Source of the DNA: Picosynechococcus sp. PCC 7117
Lineage (GTDB): Bacteria; Cyanobacteriota; Cyanobacteriia; Cyanobacteriales; MRBY01
DNA: 64,000 nt
NCBI RefSeq assembly: GCF_001693275.1
Contig: NZ_CP016477.1
Coordinates: 992,001-1,056,000, forward strand
Direction of reading: 5' to 3'
The position numbers and the translations under genes are program-made. The notes beneath the pieces are model-generated. The model saw only the letters and a list, made by a program, of their open reading frames with translations, searched no databases and had not been told where the DNA came from. Positions 1 through 8,666 of this stretch are shown here, piece after piece (the stretch's first letter is position 1; the number at the start of each line of letters is the position of its first letter).

Positions 1-2
1 CC

Positions 3-911
3 AGTTCAATGATGTACACCGAAATGGTAGGCGCCCAGGAAGTCCACCACCTCCAGACCTTACCGAGGCTCATGGAGATTGACCCGGGGGAGCAGCCGAT
101 CAGCATTCAACTGTTTGACTGTCGCCCTGATTTTATGGGGGAAGCAGCGAAAAAAGCCGTGGCCGAGGGCGCCCAAACCATCGACATCAACATGGGTTGT
201 CCGGTGAATAAAATTACCCGCAAAGGAGGTGGTAGCTCCCTCCTGCGGCAACCAGAGGTGGCGGTGGCGATCGTTAAAGCAGTGGTGGAAGCCGTCGATG
301 TGCCTGTGACCGTTAAAACCCGCATTGGTTGGGCGGATGCTGAAATCGTGATTGTTGACTTTGCCCGCCGCTTAGAAGATGCCGGAGCGCAAATGCTGAC
401 GGTGCACGGTCGCACCCGGGCCCAGGGTTATACCGGGAAAGCCCAGTGGCAGTGGATTAAAAAAGTCAAAGAAGTCCTCTCGATTCCGGTGATTGCCAAC
501 GGCGATATTTTTTCAGTGGATGCGGCGATCGCCTGCCTGGAAGCAACGGGAGCTGATGGGGTAATGTGTTCCCGGGGCACCCTCGGTTATCCGTTTTTAG
601 TCGGCGAAATTGATCATTTCCTCAAAACAGGACAGCGGCGACCCCAACCAACCGTGGTGGAATTGCTCCAGTGCGCCAAGGAACATTTAGACGGACTTTG
701 GGCCTACAAAGGACAAAAGGGCATTTACCAATCCCGCAAGCACCTGACTTGGTATTGTCGCGATTTTCCGGGGGCCGCAGATTTTCGCGATCGCCTTAAT
801 AAAATCAACACCGTGGCCGAGGGTCAGGCCCTCCTCGATGAAGCCATTGAGCAGATACAAAACCAAGACAGCATTCCCGCCGTAAAAACGCCCCAACTGG
901 CCGTGATTTAA
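3..911 (+). CDS. dus: tRNA-dihydrouridine synthase, 5' truncated by window
   Basis: Flavoenzyme that reduces uridine to dihydrouridine in the D-loop of tRNAs. The frame is open to the left edge, so the N-terminal FMN-barrel strands lie outside the window. Visible are YTEMV near the start, the catalytic-cysteine loop NMGCPVNKITRKGGGSSLL, VKTRIGW, and the phosphate-binding VHGRTRAQGY and IANGDI motifs. These fit the DusB/NifR3-like group. The ATG at position 9 is internal to the family alignment and is not the real start. The stop overlaps the stop of the convergent lpxD gene by four bases. Confidence 0.9.
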   Translation, partial: SSMMYTEMVGAQEVHHLQTLPRLMEIDPGEQPISIQLFDCRPDFMGEAAKKAVAEGAQTIDINMGCPVNKITRKGGGSSLLRQPEVAVAIVKAVVEAVDVPVTVKTRIGWADAEIVIVDFARRLEDAGAQMLTVHGRTRAQGYTGKAQWQWIKKVKEVLSIPVIANGDIFSVDAAIACLEATGADGVMCSRGTLGYPFLVGEIDHFLKTGQRRPQPTVVELLQCAKEHLDGLWAYKGQKGIYQSRKHLTWYCRDFPGAADFRDRLNKINTVAEGQALLDEAIEQIQNQDSIPAVKTPQLAVI

Positions 912-1933
912 CCCTTCTTGAGCTTGCGGAATACCTCGTACATTTCCGGTAAACGCTTGTAGATGGCCGAAACTTTCCGGTAAACCGCATTGGGTACTGC
1001 TGGACTACCAGAGACAATTTCCCCAGGGGCGACCCGATTATTAATCCCGGTTTGGGCGGTGGCGATCGCCCCATCACCGATCACTGCTTGGTTCGCGACC
1101 CCCACCTGACCCCCAAGGAGCACATTATTCCCGACGGTGACGCCCCCTGCTAAACCCACCTGGGCAGCAAGAGCACAGTTCGAGCCGATGGTTCCCCCAT
1201 GGGCTACATGGACGAGATTATCCAGTTTGGTTTGGGTTTTAATGCGCGTTTCCCCGACGGCGGGCCGATCTACCGCACTGTTACAGCCAATTTCAACGCC
1301 ATCTTCGAGGACAACAATCCCCGACTGTTCCATCTTGAACCAGCCCTGGGCCGTGGGCACAAAGCCAAATCCTTCCGCCCCAATTACCGCGCCGCTGTGG
1401 ATTACACAATGATTGCCAATCTTGACCCGCTCGTGGATCGTGCAATTGGCATGGAGTAAGGTATCAGCACCAATTTCCACATCGGGATAAATCACCGCAT
1501 TGGCCATAATGCAAGTGCGATCGCCAATTTTCACCCCCGGATAAAGCACCACATGGGCACCCACCGAGACAGCCTCGCCCAGCTGCACCGACGGATCAAT
1601 AACAGCGGTGGGATGAATCCCCGGTGCCGGACGAAACGGTTGATAAAAGACTTTGATCGCCGCTGCGAATAACAAACGCGGCTCCTTGGTACTGAGCCAA
1701 GCCAAACCCCGATCCGTCGCCCGCTGTTGCAAATCTTCATCCGCTGGCAAGATTAACGCCGAAGCTGCCGTTGTATCGACCCTTGCGGCAAATTTCCCCC
1801 CTTCGATGTAGCTGATTTCCTGGGATTTTGCGGCATCAATGGCGGCGACCCCCGTAATCTCCGGGTCACTTCCGAGGGAATGATCGATAATGAGATCAGA
1901 CTTTAAAACTTGAATTAATTCAGAAACGTTCAT
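908..1933 (-). CDS. lpxD: UDP-3-O-acylglucosamine N-acyltransferase LpxD
   Basis: Third enzyme of lipid A synthesis; it adds the N-linked acyl chain to UDP-3-O-acylglucosamine in the cytoplasm. The 341 residues comprise an N-terminal uridine-binding domain (about 1-105), then many hexapeptide repeats (for example VKIGDR, VEIGAD, VKIGNH) forming a left-handed beta helix. The catalytic His lies in NLVHVAHGG (H242 or H245). The length is normal for the family. It stands alone here, apart from other lpx genes, with TerD-like divergently upstream. The 3' end overlaps the dus stop by four bases. Confidence 0.93.
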   Translation of the reverse strand: MNVSELIQVLKSDLIIDHSLGSDPEITGVAAIDAAKSQEISYIEGGKFAARVDTTAASALILPADEDLQQRATDRGLAWLSTKEPRLLFAAAIKVFYQPFRPAPGIHPTAVIDPSVQLGEAVSVGAHVVLYPGVKIGDRTCIMANAVIYPDVEIGADTLLHANCTIHERVKIGNHCVIHSGAVIGAEGFGFVPTAQGWFKMEQSGIVVLEDGVEIGCNSAVDRPAVGETRIKTQTKLDNLVHVAHGGTIGSNCALAAQVGLAGGVTVGNNVLLGGQVGVANQAVIGDGAIATAQTGINNRVAPGEIVSGSPAVPNAVYRKVSAIYKRLPEMYEVFRKLKKG

Positions 1934-1952
1934 CGAATTTTAGCTATAGAAA

Positions 1953-2528
1953 ATGACGATTAATCTAAACAAGGGCCAAGGCATTTCCCTCAAGAAAGCT
2001 GCACCAAGCCTCACCGCCGCTTTTATTGGTTTAGGTTGGGATATAAAGCAACAGGGCACAGGGGCAGACTTTGACCTTGATGCTTCTATTTTTATGCTGG
2101 GGAATAATGGCAAGCTCATTTCAGACCAGCACTTCATTTTTTACAATAACTTGACGAGTCCCGATCCTGAACAAGCCGTCAAATTAATGGGGGACAATCG
2201 CACGGGGGCCGGTGAAGGTGACGATGAAGTGATGATCATTGATTTTCGGAAAGTACCGGAAAATGTCGCCACAATTGTGGTCGCGATTTCGATCTATGAC
2301 GGGGAAGCGCGGCGGCAAAACTTTGGCCAGGTGCAAAATGCCTATGTCCGGTTGGTGAACGTGGAAACGAAAGCAGAGGTATTGCGCTATTCTCTCCAGG
2401 AACATTTCTCCAGTGAGACAGCCCTGATTATGGCAGAGGTCGTTAACGAAGGGGGCGAATGGCGTCTCAATGCAGTGGGTGATGGTTACCAAGGAGGCTT
2501 GCAAACGCTACTCGACCGCTATCAATAG
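1953..2528 (+). CDS. TerD-family stress protein
   Basis: TerD-domain protein of 191 residues. TerD proteins are calcium-binding beta-sandwich proteins linked to tellurite, oxidative and other stresses; the biochemical role in cyanobacteria is not settled. The diagnostic block GADFDLDASIFML is present near residue 37, followed by the acidic segment GEGDDEVMIIDF that contributes to Ca binding. It begins 19 bases from the lpxD start on the opposite strand, so both promoters share a very short interval. It is a single copy here with no other ter genes nearby, so a full tellurite operon is unlikely. Confidence 0.85.
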   Translation: MTINLNKGQGISLKKAAPSLTAAFIGLGWDIKQQGTGADFDLDASIFMLGNNGKLISDQHFIFYNNLTSPDPEQAVKLMGDNRTGAGEGDDEVMIIDFRKVPENVATIVVAISIYDGEARRQNFGQVQNAYVRLVNVETKAEVLRYSLQEHFSSETALIMAEVVNEGGEWRLNAVGDGYQGGLQTLLDRYQ

Positions 2529-2662
2529 TGTTTTGGCTTGCTGGTTGAGGCATTCGGGGAAGTTCCCAGCTAGTAGAACAGATGGCGATCGCATATTTTT
2601 TAAAACATCGCCTCAAAACCCTTCCCCAATTTTTGATTTTGATGCCTTGCGGAGGACGGGCA

Positions 2663-3130
2663 ATGGGTAATTTTTCAAAATTTTGGCGCACGTTGGCGAT
2701 CGCCACGGGGATTTTAACGGTTCCCCTGGTCGCCCAGGCAGAACTGGTACAGGTGGTAGCCAGTCGCAGCTACGACGAAGACTACGGCCAGTACATGGAA
2801 AAAGAGCTATACGTCAACCCCACAACCATCAGACGGCAGGGGCCGTTTGCTTGGTGGGAAGTAGAAGCGGTCAACCGAGATAGCACCTCGAAGGAATTGC
2901 GCTACCATGCCCGGGCCTATTATTCTGGGGACTGCTCCCGGCGGGTCACCCGTCTACGGGAAATTTCGGTGTTTATCCTCAACGGCGAAAACACTGATTT
3001 TTACAAAAACTACGGCGATCAAGGGGAAGTGAATACGGTTTCCCCCGGTTCGACGGGAGCTAGCCTCCTAGACTTTGTCTGTGGCAATGGTCGCACCGAT
3101 ACGGCGGCGGCCCCTCGCCTTGACGAATAG
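2663..3130 (+). CDS. secreted conserved hypothetical protein
   Basis: A 155-residue protein of unknown function. The chosen ATG has a GGAGGA ribosome site at 2651-2656; a longer in-frame reading from 2582 lacks one. The N-terminus is a typical signal peptide: basic FSKFWR, hydrophobic core LAIATGILTVPLVA, cleavage expected after AQA. The mature part has two cysteines (SGDCSR and DFVCGNG) that could form a disulfide. The region around residues 25-130 resembles small cyanobacterial periplasmic proteins carrying a surface-adhesin-like fold, but I cannot assign a role. Confidence 0.7.
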   Translation: MGNFSKFWRTLAIATGILTVPLVAQAELVQVVASRSYDEDYGQYMEKELYVNPTTIRRQGPFAWWEVEAVNRDSTSKELRYHARAYYSGDCSRRVTRLREISVFILNGENTDFYKNYGDQGEVNTVSPGSTGASLLDFVCGNGRTDTAAAPRLDE

Positions 3131-3187
3131 AAAACATTTCGACACGATATTCTAATGATTATTTAGCATTCATTTCGTTCTAGGAAG

Positions 3188-4876
3188 CTGCCCATCGATA
3201 CTATTCACGGTAATCTCAAAGGTCTTAAAAGTAGTCAACTCAAGCAGTTGCAACGACTGTATCAACAGGCTGTGCCTGGCGATCGCCTCACGACTCCAGA
3301 ATTAGCCCAACGGATCGCAGCCCTAAGCACAGAGCTAAACCAAGCAGTTTGTGTCTATCTCAATCGCCGGGGGAAGGTGATCCGGGTGGGGGTTGGTTCG
3401 CCCCGACAAACCCAAATTCCCCCCTTAGAATTGCCCCGTTATGGTGCCGAGCGTTTATCGGGTATCCGCTGCTTGACCGCCAGCCCGAAGGATGAACCGC
3501 CCAAGGAATCGAGTTTAACGGCGATGGTGCTGCAACGGTTAGACGCCCTCGTAAGCTTTACGTTAACGGGGACGGGGACGACGAAACGGGGCCGGGGGGC
3601 CGCTGGCTATGTGAAAAATGTCTATGTGGCCCACTTACTCCCCCAGACCCATCCGAGCCATGCCTATTGGCTTGTTTCTGAGTCCCAAGCCCTAGAAGAG
3701 GTTTCCCAACAGGATTTTCTGGATCTGGTTGAAGGTCTAGAGGCGGAATTTCGCCGGGAATTTACCGCCCAACAAGTGGATCAAAGCCATGACCGGGTGA
3801 TTCTCGTCGGCTTACAAACATCAGATATTGGCGATCGCCCTTTCCAGGATCGACTGACGGAACTGGCCCGCTTGGTGGATACCGCCGGGGGGGAAGTGCT
3901 GCTCACCCTGGAGCAAAAACGCAGTACACCCCATCCCCAAACCGTGGTTGGTACCGGGAAAGTCGAAGAAATTGCCCTCCAGGTACAAACCCTCGGCGCG
4001 AATCTTGTGGTCTTTGACCGGGATCTGTCCCCTGCCCAGGGGCGCAACCTGGAACGACAACTGGGGGTAAAGGTTTGCGATCGCACGGAAGTGATTCTTG
4101 ATATTTTTGCCCAGCGGGCCCAGTCTCGCGCCGGAAAACTCCAGGTGGAATTGGCGCAATTGGAATATTTGTTGCCGCGCTTGGTGGGTCGGGGTCAGGC
4201 TATGTCCCGTTTGGGGGGTGGTATCGGCACCCGTGGCCCTGGGGAAACGAAACTAGAAACGGAGCGGCGCACAATCCAAAGTCGCCTCAGCCGCTTGCAA
4301 AAGGAAGTGGATCAACTGCAAGCCCACCGTTCGCGGATGCGCAGTCAGCGGCAACGGCAGGATGTGCCCACCTTTGCGATTGTCGGTTATACCAATGCGG
4401 GCAAATCAACGCTAATTAACGCCCTCACCAATGCTGAAGTGTATGCGGCGGATCAACTGTTCGCGACCCTCGATCCTACGACTCGGCGCTTGACCCTCAC
4501 CGATGAAGCCTTTCAAACCCAGACGATTCTACTAACGGATACCGTTGGTTTTATTCACGAATTGCCTCCGGCCCTGGTGGATGCGTTTCGGGCGACCCTC
4601 GAAGAAGTCACCGAAGCCGATGCGTTGATTCATGTGGTGGATCTGTCTCATCCTGCCTGGCAGCATCAGTTAGAATCCGTCGAAAAAATTCTAGGGGAAA
4701 TGCCGATTATGCCAGCCCAAGCCCTATTGGTTTTTAATAAGCTGGATCAAGTTTCTAGTGAAGCACTCCAGGAGGCGAAGTTGCGCCATCCACACGCTGT
4801 TTATATTTCTGCGGGCGATCGCCTCGGTTTTGAAACCCTCCGACAACGGCTTGCCCAGATGCTAAAACAACTATAA
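3188..4876 (+). CDS. hflX: ribosome-associated GTPase HflX
   Basis: HflX GTPase, which binds 50S subunits and rescues or splits stalled or hibernating ribosomes. The protein has an N-terminal nucleotide-binding domain, the glycine-rich HflX linker (GGGIGTRGPGETKLETERR), a coiled segment, and a G domain with GYTNAGKS (G1), DTVGFI (G3) and NKLD (G4). An unambiguous start is missing: the first TTG is at 3248, yet homology-like sequence (PIDTIHGNLKGLKSSQL) continues upstream in frame to a CTG at 3188, and the frame closes at TAG 3164-3166. I give the CTG, with low certainty for the exact start; 562 residues result. Confidence 0.9.
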   Translation: MPIDTIHGNLKGLKSSQLKQLQRLYQQAVPGDRLTTPELAQRIAALSTELNQAVCVYLNRRGKVIRVGVGSPRQTQIPPLELPRYGAERLSGIRCLTASPKDEPPKESSLTAMVLQRLDALVSFTLTGTGTTKRGRGAAGYVKNVYVAHLLPQTHPSHAYWLVSESQALEEVSQQDFLDLVEGLEAEFRREFTAQQVDQSHDRVILVGLQTSDIGDRPFQDRLTELARLVDTAGGEVLLTLEQKRSTPHPQTVVGTGKVEEIALQVQTLGANLVVFDRDLSPAQGRNLERQLGVKVCDRTEVILDIFAQRAQSRAGKLQVELAQLEYLLPRLVGRGQAMSRLGGGIGTRGPGETKLETERRTIQSRLSRLQKEVDQLQAHRSRMRSQRQRQDVPTFAIVGYTNAGKSTLINALTNAEVYAADQLFATLDPTTRRLTLTDEAFQTQTILLTDTVGFIHELPPALVDAFRATLEEVTEADALIHVVDLSHPAWQHQLESVEKILGEMPIMPAQALLVFNKLDQVSSEALQEAKLRHPHAVYISAGDRLGFETLRQRLAQMLKQL

Positions 4877-4995
4877 AGAGACAAATTTTCGCGAGATTGT
4901 AAACCAATTGTCAAAAAACTGCGAATTTCTCCCTTAGCGTAGAACATGACTCGTTAAGCTTGAGATATGTCTACTAGATTCCGAGGAGGTTAAAC

Positions 4996-5436
4996 GTGAA
5001 TGCATCAGAACGGGCCTTAGGCGTTAAGCTGGCGACGAAAATTGCCTCGGTGGTAAATTTATTCCGGGCCGAATTCCCCGATGCAAGGGCCGACCTCAAA
5101 CCCTGGCGCAATGACCCCGAAACCCGTGAATGGATGGATCCTGATTCTATTGATATTGGCTTTCACCTGCCGGGCTGGAGTCCCCGTTTCCAAAGTCGGA
5201 GTATGCTGGTGCAAATTCGCTTTTTTACAGACCCCCTAGATCAAGTGCAAACCTTTATCGGCATTGAAACGGCGGGTTTTAATCACCAGGGGGAAGCGTG
5301 GCGGCTCTCAACCATTGCCCAGTGGCAACTGGTCGGCGACTATCAACCCGCTCAAGATGTGTGCGATCGCCTCCAACGATTTTCCCAAAAAGCCTTTGAA
5401 CTGTTTGCTTCAGGAAATTCTGATGCTGTCACCTAA
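4996..5436 (+). CDS. conserved hypothetical protein
   Basis: A 146-residue soluble protein with no membrane segment and no motif I recognise. The start is a GTG with a strong AGGAGG site at 4984-4989. The composition is that of a small alpha/beta protein rich in Trp and Pro in the middle (GFHLPGWSPRF). Codon use and HIP1 content match neighbouring core genes. It lies 120 bases after hflX in the same direction, so independent transcription is possible. Function unknown. Confidence 0.65.
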   Translation: MNASERALGVKLATKIASVVNLFRAEFPDARADLKPWRNDPETREWMDPDSIDIGFHLPGWSPRFQSRSMLVQIRFFTDPLDQVQTFIGIETAGFNHQGEAWRLSTIAQWQLVGDYQPAQDVCDRLQRFSQKAFELFASGNSDAVT

Positions 5437-5472
5437 GAAATCATTTATAAAATTAATAAATCCCTAGATCGG

Positions 5473-5551
5473 CCCCCTAAATCCCCCAAATTGGGGGACT
5501 TTGGCCCACTGATTTGCCTAAAAATCTCCCCCAAACTGGGGGCCGGGGGGC
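5473..5551. repeat. intergenic palindromic repeat, copy 1
   Basis: Two inverted C5/G5 palindromes: CCCCCTAAATCCCCC followed by AAATTGGGGGACTT at 5473-5503, then CCCCCAAACTGGGGG plus CCGGGGGGCTT at 5529-5551. The first half matches a second copy at 29957-29989 on the other strand. It sits between convergent genes. The form is that of small dispersed palindromic elements common in cyanobacteria. It lacks a U-tract, so a terminator role is not clear. Confidence 0.7.
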
Positions 5552-5566
5552 TTGATAAACGGTCAC

Positions 5567-6001
5567 CTAGGAAGTCGAGGCACACTGTCTTGTTTCTAGC
5601 CACTGTTGCAGAATAATTTGGGCCGCCCGCTGATCGACGAGGCCCTTTTGTTGGCGGTCATATTGCTTTTCGGCTTTGAGTTGGTTTTCGGCTTCGACGG
5701 AAGTTAAGCGTTCGTCCACATACTCAATAGGGAGCCCAAAAGCTTCTGCCAATTTACGGGCAAATTTTTGGGTTTGTTTCGCCTGTTTCCCTAGGCTGCC
5801 GTCCATGGCATAGGGCAAACCCACCACCAAAACTTGAATATGGCGCTGTTCGATCCAATGGGCGATCGCCGCTAAATCTGCCTCTAAAGTGGTGCGTTGA
5901 ATGGTGGTCAAAGCCATCGCCAACAGCCCTAAACCATCACAGCCAGCCACCCCAATACGTTTACGGCCAATATCCAGGCCCAATGCCGCCACTGGTTTCA
6001 T
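5567..6001 (-). CDS. ruvX: RuvX/YqgF-family putative Holliday junction resolvase
   Basis: RNase H-fold nuclease family (RuvX/YqgF), known for Holliday-junction resolution and, in E. coli, maturation of 16S rRNA 5' ends. The 144 residues show the three conserved acidic motifs: GLDIGRKRIGVA near the N-terminus, VVGLPYAMDGSLG in the middle, and YVDERLTSVEAE toward the C-terminus. Length is normal. It is nine bases downstream of the GNAT gene on the same strand, so the two are probably co-transcribed. Confidence 0.92.
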   Translation of the reverse strand: MKPVAALGLDIGRKRIGVAGCDGLGLLAMALTTIQRTTLEADLAAIAHWIEQRHIQVLVVGLPYAMDGSLGKQAKQTQKFARKLAEAFGLPIEYVDERLTSVEAENQLKAEKQYDRQQKGLVDQRAAQIILQQWLETRQCASTS

Positions 6002-6010
6002 CTGCTGTGC

Positions 6011-7198
6011 CTAATTTTCCGGAAAAAAATCCCGCTGCGGTGATTCCTTTGGCAATTTTAGGCTGGGATGATTTTTAAACCAATGGATGCGGCTGGGGAT
6101 TGGCGATCGCATCGGCTGTAAACCCTGGAGTACCCCTGATAATTGCAACGCTTCGAGGGGCTGGGATTCCCGCACTTTGTGCCATACCGAGCGAGACATG
6201 AGGAGTGTATGTTCCCTGGGGGTTGCGCCCACCGTTTCAAAAAATTCTTCCCGTTCCGGCTGGTAATCCGTAGAGGTGGTCAAAAGCGGTTGTTCTGGTC
6301 GGATCTGGGCGATCTGGGCCATTTTGATCATCAGTTCCGGATAGAGCCAGGTGTAGGCCGGATGCACCGTGAGGCGGCCATGGTGGGGTTTGTGGTCTTG
6401 GTGGGCTAATTGCACGGCGAAATAACCGATGGCGGCTTTTCGTTGGGGCTCGAAAACGTAGCCTTCGACCACGTCCACGTGCTGCGTCCAATTTTTAACG
6501 CGGCAGATTAAATTGCTGAGGGGCGCACTCTTAAAGTCTTGAACGTGGCGATCAAAGACCTGTCTGAGCATTGGCGGCATGGAAGCGGTGTCTAGTTGGT
6601 AGAGCAAGCGGGCATCGGCATTGCCCACGGGCATCAAATTGGGTAGGGCGGGTTCCTGGAGGGCCAATTCACTGAGAATTTCCGGGGCGATCGCCCAGTA
6701 GGTCAGTTTCGCGAGGGGCTGGAACCCATTTTGACGGTAAAGGCTGAGGGTCTGTTGGGCGTTAACATTCACCTCTAAGACCCAGTTGCGGGCTTCCACG
6801 ACATGGTCAAAGCAATAACGGAGCAGGGCTGAACCGGGGTCTCTGGCGGAGCCGTGGTATTGCAATTTGGGAAAATGGGGATCAATGATTACCTGTTCAA
6901 CGCGCCAGGTACTTTGGGAGGAGTTGAAGGGGGAAATCTTCACAAAGCCCACAAGCTGGCCATCGACTTCAATCACATAGCCGTGGAAGCTGTACTGATT
7001 AGGATTTGGAAAGAAACTCAGTAACTTAACGAGGCCGTAAAAATTCTTGGTATTTTCGAGGTGATCTTCAAGGGGCATATCGAGGGGAGAAGGCCCATCT
7101 AGATCCACTTCGTTGGCAAAATTGGCGATCGCCGTGAGATCTCGATACTGTACTGGCCGGATGGATACTTTGCCTTGTTTGCTCATTCCCGCTGTCAT
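6011..7198 (-). CDS. GNAT-family N-acetyltransferase
   Basis: A protein of about 395 residues with a GNAT fold at residues 15-165 (SIRPVQYRDLTAIANFA, then GYVIEVDGQLVGFVKISPF, then EVNVNAQQTLSLYRQNGF) and a second, weaker GNAT-like half. Such tandem GNAT proteins use acetyl-CoA to acetylate amines; the substrate here is unknown. The longest reading begins at a TTG (7216). I prefer the ATG at 7198, and ATG 7186 is also possible. It leads the pair with ruvX. Confidence 0.72.
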   Translation of the reverse strand: MTAGMSKQGKVSIRPVQYRDLTAIANFANEVDLDGPSPLDMPLEDHLENTKNFYGLVKLLSFFPNPNQYSFHGYVIEVDGQLVGFVKISPFNSSQSTWRVEQVIIDPHFPKLQYHGSARDPGSALLRYCFDHVVEARNWVLEVNVNAQQTLSLYRQNGFQPLAKLTYWAIAPEILSELALQEPALPNLMPVGNADARLLYQLDTASMPPMLRQVFDRHVQDFKSAPLSNLICRVKNWTQHVDVVEGYVFEPQRKAAIGYFAVQLAHQDHKPHHGRLTVHPAYTWLYPELMIKMAQIAQIRPEQPLLTTSTDYQPEREEFFETVGATPREHTLLMSRSVWHKVRESQPLEALQLSGVLQGLQPMRSPIPSRIHWFKNHPSLKLPKESPQRDFFPEN

Positions 7199-7281
7199 GG
7201 TCAGTATTGTCCCCAATTCAGTCCGCTGTTGCCCCTATCTTAACGGGTTTATGGGCTGAATGCACCGACTCAGACTTAGCT

Positions 7282-8136
7282 TCAGCTTGCCCCTTGGAAA
7301 TCTTGATAGCGCCGCACAATCACAAGGCGATCGCCCACGACCGGATTCCGCGCCACGAAATTTCCTGCTAAATCTTCCACAACCATCTTTTTAAAATCGA
7401 GCAACTGGGCTAGGTCTAAAACCTCCATACCGAGGCGATCCTGAAGTCCTTCTCGCAAGAGATACCAAGCATCACCCACCGTAATCCGCAGGGTATTGGT
7501 GTCAAAATCCGCCTGGATCGTGCGCACAATGTTGTCCCCATAGGGTTGGGTAACTTCATCTAACTGGGCCTGAATTGCTGCAATTAAACGTTGTTCCGGG
7601 GTCAGGGGTTTGGGGGGGTCTACGCTGGCGGCAGGGGCTGGCTCTGAAATTTTGGGCGCTTGGGTTGGCGTTTCCGGTTGGGGGGTCTCTGGGGCTACTT
7701 CCTCGGTGGGTTCAGTGGGGGGTGTTTGGGCAATATCTTCGCTGAGTTGGGGCGTTTGGGTCGTGAATTTCCAGAGAAAAATAAAGGCGATCGCCGCTGT
7801 GGCGGCACCCAGCCAAAGTTTCTGTTGTTGCCACCAGGGCTTACGTCGGGGACGTTGGGGAACTGGTTCAACACGCCGGGGCTTAACTTTTGGGACGGGG
7901 GTAGTCGGTACTTCAACCCCAGGAGTATTCACAGGCACTTCCACCACAGGATTAATCGCCGCTTCCGGTTGCTGCTGTAGTTGCCGAATCAAATTTTCTG
8001 TGTCGGTGCTCAGGGTATCGAGGGCTGCCGTTGGAATTTGGCTAGTCCCTGTTTCCAGGTCGGCGACCACCTGTTGCAGTTGGGCTAGGGTTTGTTTGAG
8101 ACGGCTTAGGGAAGCTTGGGGATCAGCTTGGCTCAT
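7282..8136 (-). CDS. membrane-anchored proline-rich hypothetical protein
   Basis: A 284-residue protein of unknown function. Residues 1-55 form a heptad-like helix (LKQTLAQLQQVVADLE), then a Pro/Val-rich linker with basic KPRRVEPVPQRPRRKP, a single membrane helix (LWLGAATAAIAFIFLW, about 108-124), a second Pro/Thr/Glu-rich linker, and a soluble C-terminal domain of about 95 residues (from LTPEQRLIAAIQAQLDEV). The layout suggests one domain on each side of a membrane. No enzymatic motif is visible. Confidence 0.68.
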   Translation of the reverse strand: MSQADPQASLSRLKQTLAQLQQVVADLETGTSQIPTAALDTLSTDTENLIRQLQQQPEAAINPVVEVPVNTPGVEVPTTPVPKVKPRRVEPVPQRPRRKPWWQQQKLWLGAATAAIAFIFLWKFTTQTPQLSEDIAQTPPTEPTEEVAPETPQPETPTQAPKISEPAPAASVDPPKPLTPEQRLIAAIQAQLDEVTQPYGDNIVRTIQADFDTNTLRITVGDAWYLLREGLQDRLGMEVLDLAQLLDFKKMVVEDLAGNFVARNPVVGDRLVIVRRYQDFQGAS

Positions 8137-8337
8137 GGGTTACGCCAAAAAATTACAAAACATCACACAGCAGCAGAAAATCTGCGTCCCCATTTTAGGC
8201 GATCGCCTTCCCCCGTTGATTGTTTTGCCAAAAGCTGGTTCTTGCTCGTTTAACTGGTGAAGATTTCTTCAGATCCCCAAGAATCTTTCCTGGGGGGTTG
8301 CCATTTTTCTTTAGGGGGTTTATGCTAGTAAAAGCGC

Positions 8338-8414
<77 letters not shown>

Positions 8415-8434
8415 AATCGAATCAAAAAGCAATG

Positions 8435-8465
8435 CCTCACCTCCGGGTGGGGTTTTGTTGTTTTA
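8435..8465 (+). terminator. terminator after initiator tRNA
   Basis: Stem CCTCACC / GGTGGGG with loop TCCG (8435-8452), followed by the T-rich tract TTTTGTTGTTTT. It lies 20 bases after the tRNA CCA end, in the right orientation to end its transcript. Confidence 0.8.
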
Positions 8466-8666
8466 GGTAGTATTGAGCATTCTAATTTTAAAGATTGTCT
8501 CTTGTTAGCGAACCATTGCCGTCAAACCGAGAACTCCACAATACAATGCCAAAGTAAGAGAGGCAGCGGGACAACCAGAGAACTTCTTTGATCGCGACAT
8601 CGCCCAGGGAATTTTTTGGCTGAGTCCGCTGCGTATTTTGATATTGCGGTACAGCGGAGATTTTTT

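Noticed and set aside
7610-8260. 216-residue plus-strand frame rich in Gly, Trp and Ser
   Set aside because: Antisense to the Pro-rich linkers of the 7282-8136 gene, whose reverse complement gives Gly/Trp-rich nonsense.
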